From Chiridota heheva (lineage: Eukaryota; Echinodermata; Holothuroidea; Apodida; Chiridotidae): a DNA stretch of 64,000 nucleotides. Numbering within the stretch: position 1 is the stretch's first letter; every line of letters begins with the position of its first letter. This document shows positions 23,937 through 36,037 of this stretch, in pieces. The position numbers and the translations under genes are program-made. The stretch lies in NCBI GenBank assembly GCA_020152595.1, contig JAIGNY010001587.1, positions 2,202,501 through 2,266,500 of the forward strand. Reading direction: 5' to 3'. The notes below the pieces were generated by a model that ran no database searches, was not told the DNA's origin, and worked only from the letters and a program-made list of their open reading frames with translations.

Positions 23937-24055
23937 GAGAAGTACAATGAGTACTCTGCTCTACTATTTTGGGGAGATTAGGAGATTTCTAAGATGCCTA
24001 GAAGAGAAAAGGGTTTGAATTAAGGATTAGTTCAGTGGTCTAACAAGCCCATACA
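23937..24055. repeat. Direct repeat, left copy (pairs with 25117-25240)
   Basis: AGAGAAGTACAATGAGT and GATTTCTAAGATGCCTAGAA followed by AGAGAAAAGGGTTTGA and a MITE-1 left end. The same order recurs at 25117-25240 with few differences. The two copies bracket the foldback/LINE block. Confidence 0.85.
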
Positions 24056-25116
24056 GAAAAAAATAGCTTGCAGCAAGCTTGCGACAAGCTAACATTTTTA
24101 GCTTATATACTAGACACATTCGCTCACTTATTGATTGTTCGTTTATTGTCTTTCCTTTGCTCTCCAACACAAATTGTCTCAAGCTGAAGCAAATCCAAAC
24201 CAATGCTCTCAAAATATTATTTCACATACCTCGTTGGGTTTCACCATTAGCTCTCGTTGGCTTTCACTCCCTCCCCAACGTTCAATCTCGTAAAGATTTA
24301 CTCCTCAGCAACTATTGTAGAGCCGCCTCACCATTAATAAACACTTTACTAACACTTGTATTAAGGAAGAACAGACGATCCCCTCAATAACTATCAGCTC
24401 AGGTAAAAGGCCCATTTTCGGCAAATCTTTTTTTTTTTTTTTGCCTAGTCATTTTTTAGTATTTTTTTCTAGTTGGGAAGTTCTTTTTTTTTCTCTTCCC
24501 TGTTCCACTCTAGGAGCTTTGGTATGGTGTTTACTTGAATTTTGCTGTTTGTATTTTTCCTAGGTTGGGTGGCTCTGAAACGCCCCCTTTGTGTTCATGT
24601 TTTCACTTGTGTATCCCCTGGCTGTTGTCAGGCTTGTTTTCGTGTGGCCTTTGCAACCAACCCAACCCCCTCCTCCTCCCCGTCCGTGCTCGGTCCTCAT
24701 TCATTTGAGCTTGTATCTTTTCGTTGTGACTTTGTAGCACAGCCTGCAGCTGTGAAGTCCAGTCATTAAACTAAAACAGTTTCGTTCGTAGCTTGCGCAA
24801 AGATACTTGCTGCAAGCTTGCGACAACTTTGCTGCAAGCTAGTATTTGGGGCAAATGGAAGTTAGCGCAAACTAACATTAGCTTGCGCAAGCTAGCAAAA
24901 AATATTTTTTAAGTTGCACAAGCTTGCAGAAAGATTTTAAAGCCTGCGGAAAGATTTTGCAAGCCTGCGGAAAGATTTTTGCTGGCTTGCCCAAGCTTAC
25001 AAGTTTCCATTTGTCACAAATACTAGCTTGCTGCAAGGTTGCCACAAGGTTGCAGCAAGTTTGTACAAGCTAAAAATGATAGCTTATTGCAAGCTTGCGG
25101 CAAGCTAGTTTTTCTA
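24056..25116. mobile_element. AGCTTGC-rich foldback repeat, copy 1, with LINE insert
   Basis: The left part (24056-24105) has TAGCTTGCAGCAAGCTTGCG followed by ACAAGCTAACATTTTTAGCTT. The right part ends with the inverted equivalent (AAAAATGATAGCTTATTGC, then AAGCTTGCGGCAAGCTAG). Between 24780 and 25116 many short palindromic AGCTTGCxxCAAGCT words recur. This is the layout of a foldback element. A LINE fragment occupies the centre. Related sequence lies at 25775-25830, 53690-54050 and 55095-55225. Confidence 0.7.
24106..24782 (+). pseudogene. LINE fragment: end of reverse transcriptase plus 3' UTR
   Basis: A plus-strand frame (about 24110-24390) reads IRSLIDCSFIVFP, LKQIQTNALKILFHIPRW and LPNVQSRKDLLLSNYC. 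That pattern of L-x-x-I-Q-x-x-A-L-x-I followed by R-x-x-L is the thumb region after the palm domain of LINE reverse transcriptases. The remaining ~390 bp is T-rich untranslated sequence ending near GTCATTAAACTAAAACAG. It is 5'-truncated and sits inside the foldback repeat. It differs from the LINE family at 1-1450, 29.5 kb and 43.9 kb. No target duplication was found. Confidence 0.65.
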
Positions 25117-25240
25117 TGAGAGAAGTACAGTGAGTTCACTCTGCTTCTAAAATTTGGGGGAGATTAGGAAATTTCTAAGATGCATAGAAGAGAAAAGGGT
25201 TTGATTTAAAGGATTGGTTCAGTGGTCAAACAAGTTCATC
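25117..25240. repeat. Direct repeat, right copy (pairs with 23937-24055)
   Basis: AGAGAAGTACAGTGAGTTCA and GGAAATTTCTAAGATGCATA match 23937-24055. The copy runs into the left terminus of the next MITE-1 element at 25208. Confidence 0.85.
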
Positions 25241-25499
25241 CTACATGAAACCATTTAAAAATCTGATTACGTCAAGGAGATATTTAAAGACCATCATATC
25301 ATGTTACACGGATAGCATGGAAAATAGAAATACAATACATTACAACATTTCTGAATGGTCCAAATGTTTACTTACATGTACATTTACTGACTATGCAACA
25401 ACAAGCCAGTATTGGTGAGGGTAAAGCAATGTTCTTGAGACCAGATTTCCTCTTTAAGTTTAAAGTTCTGTATCATTTGTGTAGAAACCATTGAAATCA

Positions 25500-25620
25500 G
25501 ACTGTGGTGTCTCATTCTATCAGATTCCTGTCTCATTCTATCAGATTCCTGTCTCATTCTTTCAGATTCCTGTCTCATTCTATCAGATTCATTCTATCAG
25601 ATTCCTGTCTCATTCTATCC
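25500..25620. repeat. 21-bp tandem repeat, about 5 copies
   Basis: The unit TCTCATTCTATCAGATTCCTG is repeated with one shortened copy. It lies inside MITE-1 copy C. Confidence 0.9.
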
Positions 25621-25844
25621 TATTTCTTTCAATTTCTTTCAGAGATTTCATGGCTTAAAAATCATTGGGTATGGCAGTGAAGTAGTAAAACAGAATCTAG
25701 TATAAGTGCACCTGTCAAAGTTTGAGGAAAGTAGTATCTTCAAAATACATTTACAATTTACAGGATTTTTACAGAAAAAGCTTGCAGCAAGATGACTCTT
25801 AGCAGAAATTTTTAGCTTGCTGCAAAATGTCTGTATGGGGAGGG

Positions 25845-26036
25845 CACTGACATTCTAAACAGGGCCGTAATTCTCATCTGAAAAGTGTTTGCAGCATGCT
25901 GCAAGGTAAAATGTCTTTAGACATTCTAAACAGGGCCGTAATTCTCATCTGAAAATTGTTTTCTGTATGGGGCAAAATGTCTGTATGGAGAGGGCACCGA
26001 CATTCTAAACAGGGCCGTAATTCTCATCTGAAAGGT
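25845..26036. repeat. Triplicated 35-bp block
   Basis: GACATTCTAAACAGGGCCGT followed by AATTCTCATCTGAAA occurs three times (about 25849, 25918 and 26000), with AATGTCTGTATGG between copies. Confidence 0.9.
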
Positions 26037-26223
26037 GTGGGGGGAAATATCCCCGTCCCCCAGAAATTACAGCCCTGATTCCAAAGTAGATTTCTACACA
26101 GATCAGACAACAGCTTTAACCTTGAATATCTCCTTAACAGAATAAGATATTGAAGTATTTTGTTTCTTTTAAAATCCTCTTTCATATATGAAAAACTTGC
26201 TTGACCACTAAAGTAATCCTTTA

Positions 26224-26570
26224 ATTGAAACAATTGATAATTTGGAAATTTAATAATACTGTTATATGCATTCCATATCTCATATTTACAAACCTTGAAA
26301 GGTAAAAATATTTTGTAATTATTTGAGACTCGTTTCTGAAGTATAATATATATTCATCAAAGAATGATGTTTGAGTATTACTAGACATCAATGATGTTAT
26401 AGCTCAACCCATAACAATGCAAGAAGAATTGACTGCTTTTATTGATTTTATTTTTGTCATATCTGATATTTTTATGTTTTTAAAGTTTTATTTCAAGTCT
26501 ATTCAATTTTTGGGCAAATATTCATCATGTTAAAAATCCAAGAGTTTCAACTTTTTTGTATGACTTGTAT
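26224..26570. other. AT-rich sequence, nothing recognised
   Basis: No gene or repeat seen. Confidence 0.5.
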
Positions 26571-26756
26571 TCAGTTTGTTTGTTTTTTGGGTTTAACGGC
26601 ACCTTAACAGTCAGGTTATATGTGCCAAACGAGTTTAGTTGTGAATGACTGCCAGATGCCTTAAAAATTAGGCTTCTAATAAAAGCTATGTGACATTCAA
26701 TGCATGGTGCCATCATGTCTCTCTCGATTACTGACATAAGCGAGATCAAAGGTCAA
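26571..26756 (-). mobile_element. LINE or SINE 3' end
   Basis: On the plus strand a GTTTGTTTGTT run leads into TGGGTTTAACGGCACCTTAA. On the minus strand that is a body ending GGTGCCGTTAAACCCA followed by a CAAA-type tail. The LINE 3' ends at 29.5 kb and 43.9 kb have the same TTAACGGCACC block and the same kind of tail. Related SINE-like ends are common in lophotrochozoan genomes as I recall them. No tRNA head was recognised. Confidence 0.55.
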
Positions 26757-29519
26757 AACCACCACAACTATGGTTAGAAAATACATTTTCAAAAAATAAC
26801 TAAATTTCTAACATTTACACATTAATCTTCATAAATGTTAGGTTAATTTCATTTGGCTGGTACTGAATAAAGATTTCCTCAAATAATCTAAAACATAATA
26901 CCCCCACTAAGATGCAGTGTTTTGAAGCTTGACTGTACTTTGGAGAGCTCGTCAGATGATTTTACGGAGTGAAAGGTAGGCCAGTAAATACTTCGATAAA
27001 AGTAACTAAAATCACCGTAAAAACAGTTTCTGAAGACATGGATGGGCTTTAAACATCATGAATAAGCATTGTGGGTGAAAAAAGGTGAAATGCTTTTGTT
27101 TTCACAAAGATCTTTAAACTGAGATATTCCTGTTTTAAAACAAAGGCTTAAAACAGTACAGCAGGGTATAGATTTTTGTCATACCTTCGGATGGCCAGCC
27201 ATCACTGACGGCAGCCATACTAACATTGCTGGCATCAGTCGGACCAAAACTTCCACCCAACGAGTAGAAATGATAGTGGTAAATTTATATTCTAACTGAT
27301 AAATGCAAGACAAAAATTAATGGAAAGTAAATAATGGATAGGGAACGCACACCACCGGGGTTCAATCATTTCATTACACATGATGAAATAAGTTCGAGAG
27401 ACTTCATTGATGTAAATATGTAAGGAGCATACCATAAGCAATCCTGCAAAATAATTTAATACAAAACTTTATTTTCAATAATCCCGATAATAATCCAAGC
27501 ACTCTCAACAAAGTTAAGTTGGCCAAAACCACCATAAAATATAGGTCCGAAATTAGCATTTTGATTTGACTAGCGCGTCGGGCATCACTGCTCTATTTTC
27601 AACTAGCCTGATTTAATTTTGTACTAGCTGGACTTTCTACAGTGTTATTCAATCGTGTAATTTTATTGTAAACACGTTTCCATTGCATTGTCATGCCACC
27701 CACTGGCAGTTCAACAACATCAACAGCCATTGTCACACCAGTCTTATTATAATATTTCATGTAAAATAAACGCTACACCATAGACCAAATTAAATGTAAA
27801 TGCAACTCATTCAGATGTATTTTGTACCTTAATTATACTACTGAAAAAATCAACCATGCAATTAAAGAATGCTTCATTAACAACGATTTGTTTACATCAA
27901 TTTATTTATGCAAAAGAGCTTGAACAATAAAGTATGGAAAATGTTGTTTTTCAATAACGTTCATTACGAGAAGCTTCCCCAAGTTTTCCTATTCTGAAAA
28001 TCAATGGAAACATTGCACTTTCATGTTTTCAATATTTAGAATAGTTTCAAAGCCGCCATTACTCGTGGTTGTATAATTTATTTATAAAAGCATTGGGATA
28101 TGTAAATCACTTATCCACTACCGGTAACTATAATATTACACAGAATTACTGTCTTTTCACATGACGTACATACAGCACAATTGGCATTCCCGTTTAATAG
28201 CGCAATGAATGATCAACGATAAGACAACGCCATTCAAATATTTGTGTGCAGAGGCTAAAGGGAGCTGAGCTTGGGCTCATTAACATAATCATGCCAAAGT
28301 TGATAAACCTGATTGGTTACAATATAACTGTCAATCTGTAAAGACCTGTTGTGTTCATGCCAAATAAGGAAGTTTCAGGGTGTTAACTTTAAGTCTGTGG
28401 AAGACTTTATCGGGAAAAACCTCCGATACATGTGGACGTGCATTCATGATAATAAGCTTCAGCCTCTGGGCTGGGCAGTTAGGCTTCAACTTTACTATGG
28501 TTAATTGTATACATGAAACATTGAGAAAAATTTCAAACGCCTGGTACAAAAAGCTGACAATTAGGTCACAGTGACATGATTGTTTTTTTTCTCAAAACAA
28601 CATCATCACACTTAATAACCTCACGAAATGGCATTGGTCAAGGCCATTCCCCCAAAAAAAAAAAAAAAAAAAGAGTGTTCTTAAACAAAAATCCCCTGTA
28701 ATATCATAATTATAAATATTATTTTGTATGAAAGAAGATTTCAATTGCCAGCGCAGTTGAGAAGAACACAATTAAGGCCCCATATCAAACATTTACTGAA
28801 TATTAATAGCGCAATGCAAATTACCTAATCCCATCCCAGCGAATAAGTCAAGTATTAATTAAAGCCCTCCCCACGTATAATCAAAGAAGATGCGATTATA
28901 TTTAGATCAGGGGAAATCCCTTGATAAACCACGTTCCAGAACACACAATAAGTAAATGTGCATGCCCCAAGCCCTAGTCTCTGGATCTGGCAACCCTTCA
29001 CAAACTTTTGCAAACACCGAGAGTGTATACAATCTTGTTACATCTAACACTAAGAGTGCATGAATATGTATACAGAAATGTGTACATGTATTCTTGTTAC
29101 ATCTAACATGCACTAACAGTGCATGAATATGTATATACAGAAATGTGTACGTGTATGCATGATCGGTAAACTTACGTTATGAAAACATGATACATGGACC
29201 AAATAGGATTTAAATCGGAATATTGCAAACGTCATAGCGTAAATAATAACGTTTAAAGTCAGCTAAAACTTGTCTATTTCTGTCATAATTCTAGATCATT
29301 CTATTTGATTTTTTGGCTAGCCCAGCCCAGACTAGTCCGACGGCCGTTTTATCTAGCCCAGGACTGTCGGATTTGTGCTAATTTCGAACAGTCTAAATAA
29401 AAATCCCTGTTCACACACACAGCAAGTATGCAATACCTCGCGCGCTTGAGATATCTATGGGTGTCTAAGACATGCACAGTTTGGATTTAACATAGGATTT
29501 CCCTCGAATATTGCATGGC
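26757..29519. other. AT-rich sequence, no gene recognised
   Basis: It contains an 18-base A-run near 28656 and a duplicated block of about 67 bp at 29035-29155 (TTGTTACATCTAACA with GTGCATGAATATGTATA). TCCGAAATTAGCA at 27547 and TGCTAATTTCGAA at 29377 are inverted and might be the ends of an unidentified 1.8-kb element. Open frames are short. Confidence 0.45.
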
Positions 29520-30352
29520 CCACTTAATGTTTGTTTGTTTGTTTGATGAGGTCTTAACGGCACCACGACAACGAAGGTCAAATTGTGCCTGAGAGGTCAG
29601 ATCATTTTAGAGGTAGTAAGGAAAGAGACCAGGGGGAGAATGAGAGAAATTCAAGAACAAAAGCCAGAAAGCTGTGATCGAAAGAGGAGGTGCATGGGTA
29701 AAACAAAAACAAAGTAGAGAGGGGGTGAAAGAGGAGAATTAAATATGGTTGTAGAGGGATGCATGCTGAAGGAAGGAGACTATTTTATCTGGAGGATTTT
29801 TTTTGGAAGAACTCAGCAATTGAGTTGTGGGAGCGAGGAAGCTCTGGGAAGGTTGTACAGGGGGCAAGCAAGGAGAACGTGTTGGATTGTGAGGATGCAG
29901 TGGCAATTGTTACAGAGGGTTGGGGAACCAATAAGGAGGTGGGAGTGAGTGAGGTGGGTGTGACCAATTCTAAGACGGGTAATATGAACGTTGTCGATAC
30001 GAGAAAGGTTGTTGATGGTGGATTTGATCGGGATTGTGGGCTGGATAACATGGAGTTTTGTTATCAATTTGGAAGTTCCATAAGGTTTGCCAGCGGTCAC
30101 GAACAAGAGAAGCGATAAGCGGTTTGATGTCAGAGAGGGTTTTGGGAAAAGAGGAAGGGAGGAGGTTAAGGGCAAGCTTAGCGGCTGTATCAGCCCTGTC
30201 ATTGCCAGGGATGCCAACATGGCTGGGTATCCAGAAGAAAAGAACACTTTTCCTGCAGAGGGTGGGAGAAAAAAGTTTCCGGAGGAGGAGGTGGCAGGTG
30301 AGGTTATCCCATTTAAGATTGAGTAATGAAGTAAGAACAGCCTTTGAGTCAT
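29520..30352 (-). pseudogene. LINE fragment: RNase H end, zinc knuckle and 3' UTR
   Basis: The element is 5'-truncated. Starting at 30352 on the minus strand it reads DSKAVL and then, in shifting frames, a region equivalent to WIPSHVGIPGNDRAD of the 44-kb copy. Near the end comes CNNCHCILTIQHVLLACP, a Cys-x2-Cys-x7-His-x4-Cys motif found at the end of RNase H-bearing LINE polyproteins. The 3' UTR includes GGTCAAATTGTGCCTGAGAG (plus-strand reading) and ends in a CAAA-type tail at about 29535-29520. It is about 85-90% similar by eye to 43925-44736 and is truncated at nearly the same RNase H position. Frameshifts break it. Confidence 0.85.
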
Positions 30353-32439
30353 GATTCTTAAACTTCCACTTGGAATGTAAAAAAAGTTAATATGGTATCC
30401 CCATGACCTTATTAGGAATTACAGCATGGCTGTGATTAAATGATTTGCACGTGGGCCGGTCAGTGGTTGGGAAATATGAATCGTGATTCGATAATGAATG
30501 AATATGGGCGGAAAGTTCTTGTGTGTGTATTTGACGGTTATGTTAATGAGCGCTAGCCTGGGCCTAGGGCCTTCATGAACACAAGCTAGCTGCGTTCCAT
30601 CCAGTTCCAGGTACCGTGGAAATGTTTAGTGTTATGCATATAGACCCCGGGTAAAATGTGAAGGCAATAACTTTATTAGGTAAATGTTGACACGAGAAGG
30701 TTGCTTAGATCATGTTTCGTGAATTTATGCAATTACTTTAAAAAACAAACATACAAATTTAAATAACATTCCTAAAGGATAATAGAACAAACAGTTAAAA
30801 GGATAACCATCACAACCTTACTAGCAGCCCTGGGATGCCCCATTGAATACTATGGGGATGGGGAACTTCCATATGTGAGGTATGTGTATATGTGCCGCCC
30901 GAGTTGGTGTCTTTTTTTGACAATAAAATAAAAAACAATTGTACTAAAACATTATTATTATTATTATTATTATTATATTATTATTATTATTACTATTTTT
31001 AGTAAAATAAATTGTCCTTTTTTCATCATTATCGTAATGCAGGTCCCAACAAAAAGGTTTTATTTTGTACTGCTGATCCATTTTACAATATTTTCGTTGA
31101 ATACTCGTACTGCAGGTACCAAACTTGACTTTCAAAGTTTAATACTGCGGTTGTCAAAATTGCATAATTTTATACTGCAGTTACCGAACAATTTGTCATA
31201 CTGCGGGTATGTTTTTCAATTGGTGGGCTGCACACCCCTACCACTTTTAGTATGAAGTGCTCCCTCCCCCCCACTCTTGGGTGAATACTACGCAGCAATG
31301 ATTCTTTTACGTGTCCACGAAGCACTGTAAACAAGTTTGGAAACAAACATTTATTCTGGTAATCTGCTGCCCATACAGCACATTAGTAACAACTCCCGGC
31401 TTACGCAATGCAACGTGCGTTCACCAACCCAACAAAACCTTAGATCCCACCTTAGATAGTGCATTTAAGCTTAAAATTCTCACCCCCATGATAGATAGTG
31501 CATTGAAGTATACCCAAAGAGCTTCAACACAGCTCTTTGGTATAACGTTGTAGCCCCGCCAATGCAATGTAGCACAATTAGACTTACTTGACACTTGAGA
31601 CTTACTGTACGACAAGGGAAAATGGTCTAACAACAACTTCATATGATACAGTGTGGCCTTAATAAGATTATGAGACTTTGCATATTCATAGAGGAATGTC
31701 CGAAATCTAATTAAAAAATACTGCGATATGATTAACAACAAGACACCTACATTTCTGTACATGTAACTAATTGACCTGCATGTGATTGGAGGACCTCTTT
31801 ATTAACTGACTACAGTTAAAAGAGCTATTTTTAGCACCATTACGTATTGAAATTTGACATTTTTGTAGACAAAAACTGTACCTTTCAGGAGCTTTAATTA
31901 AAAAACTACATGGACTACATGTAGCTCTTATTAAAATACAAGTTTTATGAAGCATACAAAAATCTCGCTTGAGCCAGAATCTCAAGAGCAAAACTATTCA
32001 AACCTAGGAGATGCATTTTAACACAAAACTTTGTACAGGCACACACATATGGGAGCTCACGTACGATCTGACAAGCTATCCACTCATTACACTCTGTGTA
32101 ATGAGTGGAGCTAAAAAAACATGTTACTCATGATTTTGTCTTAATGATATGAAACATTTTGATATTTTTCAAAGAAGATGGATCGAATTACATGACCCCT
32201 GAACCCCTGAACTAATCCTGCTAGACCTCTCAAATATTGCAAGATAAATCTTTTAATTATACAGTGAATCGATCTTTCATTTCTGTGTATCTTAATTACA
32301 GTATCTGCATGAATTGAGGGATAATGATCAAAATTGAATGTTGTCAGGCCATGGCATGACTATGCAGCAGGGCTGGTGATTAAACTTCATGTTGATTTAT
32401 ACTTTATTACCAAGAACCTCAAAGTTTCTTCTTGCAACA
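30353..32439. other. AT-rich sequence with an ATT microsatellite and a hairpin
   Basis: ATT repeats run at 30952-31000. Near 31040-31205 ATACTGCxG-type blocks recur loosely about every 50 bp. A perfect 13-bp stem with a 3-base loop (CCACTCATTACAC / GTGTAATGAGTGG) lies at 32080-32108. A lone MITE-1 right end (CCCCTGAACTAATCCTG) lies near 32203-32220. No gene is recognised. Confidence 0.55.
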
Positions 32440-34490
32440 TTGAAAGGCATCTGCAAAGATGTTTTACGTCAAGTAAAGGGCATGTAAAAGCATCAACAGA
32501 GATGTTTTACGTCAAGTAAAGGGTCAGTAAAGGCATCAACAGAGATATTTTACATCAAGTAAAGGGCATGTAAGGCATCAACAGAGATGTTTTACGTCAA
32601 GTAAAGGGTCAGTTAAGGCATCAACAGAGATGTTTTACGTCAAGTAAAGGGCATGTAAAGGCATCAACAGAGATGTTTTGCATCAAGTAAAGGGCATGTA
32701 AGGCATCAACAGAGATGTTTTACGTCAAGTAAAGGGTCAGTAAAGGTATCAACAGAGATGTTTTGCATCAAGTAAAGGGCATGTAAGGCATCAACAGAGA
32801 TGTTTTACGTCAAGTAAAGGGCATGTAAGGCATCAACAGAGATGTTTTACGTCAAGTAAAGGGTCAGTAAAGGCATCAACAGAGATGTTTTACATCAAGT
32901 AAAGGGCATGTAAGGCATCAACAGAGATGTTTTACGTCAAGTAAAGGGTCAGTAAAGGCATCAACAGAGATGTTTTACATCAAGTAAAGGGCATGTAAGG
33001 CATCAACAGAGATGTTTTACGTCAAGTAAAGGGTCAGTAAAGGCATCAACAGAGATGTTTTACGTCAAGTAAAGGGTCAGTAAAGGCATCAACAGAGATG
33101 TTTTATGTCAAGTAAAGGGCATGTAAAGGCATCAACAGAAATGTTTTACGTCAAGTAAAGGGTCAGTAAAGGCATCAACAGAGATGTTTTACGTCAAGTA
33201 AAGGGTCAGTAAAGGCATTAACAGAGATGTTTTACGTCAAGTAAAGGGCATGTAAGGCATCAACAGAGATGTTTTACGTCAAGTAAAGGGCATGTAAGGC
33301 ATCAACAGAGATGTTTTACGTCAAGTAAAGGGTCAGTAAAGGTATCAACAGAGATGTTTTGCATCAAGTAAAGGGCATGTAAGGTATCAACAGAGATGTT
33401 TTGCATCAAGTAAAGGGCATGTAAGGTATCAACAGAGATGTTTTACATCAAGTAAAGGGTCAGTAAAGGCATCAACAGAGATGTTTTACGTCAAGTAAAG
33501 GGCATGTAAAGGCATCAACAGAGATGTTTTACGTCAAGTAAAGGGTCAGTAAAGGCATCAACAGAGATGTTTTACGTCAAGTAAAGGGCATGTAAAGGCA
33601 TCAACAGAAATGTTTTACGTCAAGTAAAGGGTCAGTAAAGGCATCAACAGAGATGTTTTACGTCAAGTAAAGGGTCAGTAAAGGCATTAACAGAGATGTT
33701 TTACGTCAAGTAAAGGGCATGTAAGGCATCAACAGAGATGTTTTACGTCAAGTAAAGGGTCAGTTAAGGCATCAACAGAGATGTTTTACGTCAAGTAAAG
33801 GGTCAGTAAAGGTATCAACAGAGATGTTTTGCATCAAGTAAAGGGCATGTAAGGTATCAACAGAGATGTTTTACGTCAAGTAAAGGGTCAGTAAAGGCAT
33901 CAACAGAGATGTTTTACGTCAAGTAAAGGGCATGTAAAGGCATCAACAGAGATGTTTTACATCAAGTAAAGGGTCAGTAAAGGCATCAACAGAGATGTTT
34001 TACGTCAAGTAAAGGGTCAGTAAAGGCATCAACAGAGATGTTTTACGTCAAGTAAAGGGCATGTAAGGCATCAACAGAGATGTTTTACGTCAAGTAAAGG
34101 GTCAGTAAAGGCATCAACAGAGATGTTTTACGTCAAAGTAAAGGGCATGTAAGGCATCAACAGAGATGTTTTACGTCAAGTAAAGGGTCAGTAAAGGCAT
34201 TAACAGAGATGTTTTACGTCAAGTAAAGGGCATGTAAGGCATCAACAGAGATGTTTTACGTCAAGTAAAGGGTCAGTAAAGGCATTAACAGAGATGTTTT
34301 ACGTCAAGTAAAGGGCATGTAAGGCATCAACAGAGATGTTTTACGTCAAGTAAAGGGCATGTAAAGGCATCAACAGAGATGTTTTACGTCAAGTGAAGGG
34401 CATGTAAGGCATCAACAGAGATGTTTTACGTCAAGTGAAGGGCATGTACAGGCATCAACAGAGATGTTTTACGTCAAGTGAAGGGCATGT
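32440..34490. repeat. 42/43-bp minisatellite, about 48 copies
   Basis: Each unit contains GGCATCAACAGAGATGTTTT and ACGTCAAGTAAAGGG followed by one of two linkers: CATGTA (42-bp type) or TCAGTAA (43-bp type). The two types are mixed in runs, and multi-unit blocks recur (for example 33150-33250 against 33600-33720), so amplification was by blocks. There is no open frame through it, since unit lengths mix 42 and 43. The last units carry GTGAAGGG instead of GTAAAGGG. Confidence 0.97.
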
Positions 34491-35240
34491 CATCATCAAA
34501 AACTTTTTTGGAGGCTATAGTTCATTTCTAGGACCCTGCCATCCCATCATTAGTCAGACCCTCCACCTAATTAATTACCATGCACTATTGACAGATGCAT
34601 TGTGAGACTCAAACAATTATGTATCTCCTGATTGTGAGACCAGACCAATTATCCTGCTGGGAAATAATAAATAGGCTGCTGAAAGGAGATTTTGGCCGAA
34701 AATCATGGCATCTCTTTTTTCTAAGTTAAAGGAATTTTGAACACAGGTTTAACATTTGATACTCACGGCGTTGAAAAATGACTATTCATAAGAAATAATT
34801 AAGATCATTTTGAACAGCTGTATCGAGTTTCGAGTAATAATACTTGATAAAAAGTATGTTTCAATATTCTTGAAACTCAAGGCTGCCATCACTTTTCGGC
34901 TGCTGATGTTTGCAGCACTGGATCTGCCTTGTTGCAATTACTCAAATAGTGAAAAAAGCTACATCACATACAACAATTCAACCAGGTAAAAAATGAAATG
35001 AAATTTGAACTTACCTATGGTGACCAAATATTGAGAAACAGCAAGAGGGACAACGCATGAAAAAGAAAAAGAGAGAACTCATCAAAAAACATTCTTAAAA
35101 ATCATCAGTTTTATAAACATACAAGAGAAATTGCTTTTCATTATATAATGCTATATACACTCAACAAACAAGAAAGGGGGAGCACATAGACAGCTCACCA
35201 TAAGGCCAAGGAAGTATAATTACCCCCACCCTCCTCAATA
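34491..35240. other. AT-rich sequence, nothing recognised
   Basis: No gene, RNA or repeat seen between the minisatellite and the next TA tract. Confidence 0.5.
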
Positions 35241-35370
<130 letters not shown>

Positions 35371-35691
35371 CTATTAAATTATATTTCACAGCACTTATTC
35401 TCACAACAAGCCCTAAGTGCTTCACAAAATGAAAATATAAAATACATCAAATTCAAGAATAATGTAAACATAAATAATATACGACATATGTAAAAAGATA
35501 AAAGTATAAAGGCAACAGGAATAATATAAAGCTAGCAAGGGAAAACAGGTTTAAAAGTTTAAATGCGTATAGATCTTAAAGTATAAATTTGCAAAATTTA
35601 GGTTATTATATAATTTGGAATAGAAAGAGTAAGAATACATGTGAAAATAAATCTAGACAAACTGAAATTATAAAAATGCTTAGAAGTATTA

Positions 35692-35693
<2 letters not shown>

Positions 35694-35770
<77 letters not shown>
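35694..35770. repeat. TA microsatellite at left edge of inverted-repeat elements
   Basis: About 38 TA units, ending exactly where the inverted-repeat element at 35771 begins. Another TA tract starts where the right terminus ends at 43630. Confidence 0.95.
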
Positions 35771-35776
<6 letters not shown>

Positions 35777-36037
35777 GCTAAGCGTAAGCGAGGATATTTC
35801 TAGAGTTATACTTACCTTCCATGCTATAATATGCAATCTGGTCACACGACCTGATTCTAACGCACTTCTAACCGAACCTAAAAAACGCAGTAACCAGCCA
35901 AGCCCTGACCCCCATAATACCTCTGTACCACCTCACTCAACATTCCACCGAGGCCTGAACGAGAGGGGAGGCGGGCGGGATGCATGGAAGGTAAGTATAA
36001 CTCTCGTAAACATCCCCGCTACGCTTAGCGGGGTAAA
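35770..36037. mobile_element. Short inverted-repeat element (about 267 bp)
   Basis: The left end TTTACCCGCTAAGCGTAAGC and the right end CTACGCTTAGCGGGGTAAA are inverted. The arms continue through AGAGTTATACTTACCTTCCATGC, giving an imperfect terminal repeat of about 57 bp. The interior (GGTCACACGACCTGATTCTA onward to CACCTCACTC) is also present, inverted, at 43487-43584, inside the right end of the large element that starts next door. The two elements therefore belong to one family. Confidence 0.8.

Larger units (their letters stand above)
25208..26223. mobile_element. MITE family 1, copy C, with internal insertions
   Basis: The left end AAAGGATTGGTTCAGTGGTC and the right end GACCACTAAAGTAATCCTTT are inverted copies, flanked by TTTA and TAAT. 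The right arm carries AATATCTCCTTAACAGAATA as in other copies. The centre holds a 21-bp repeat, a foldback fragment and a triplicated block, making it about 1 kb instead of 0.55 kb. Confidence 0.7.

Noticed and set aside
32440..34490. CRISPR-like array
   Set aside because: Units are contiguous with no variable spacers, and the context is eukaryotic.
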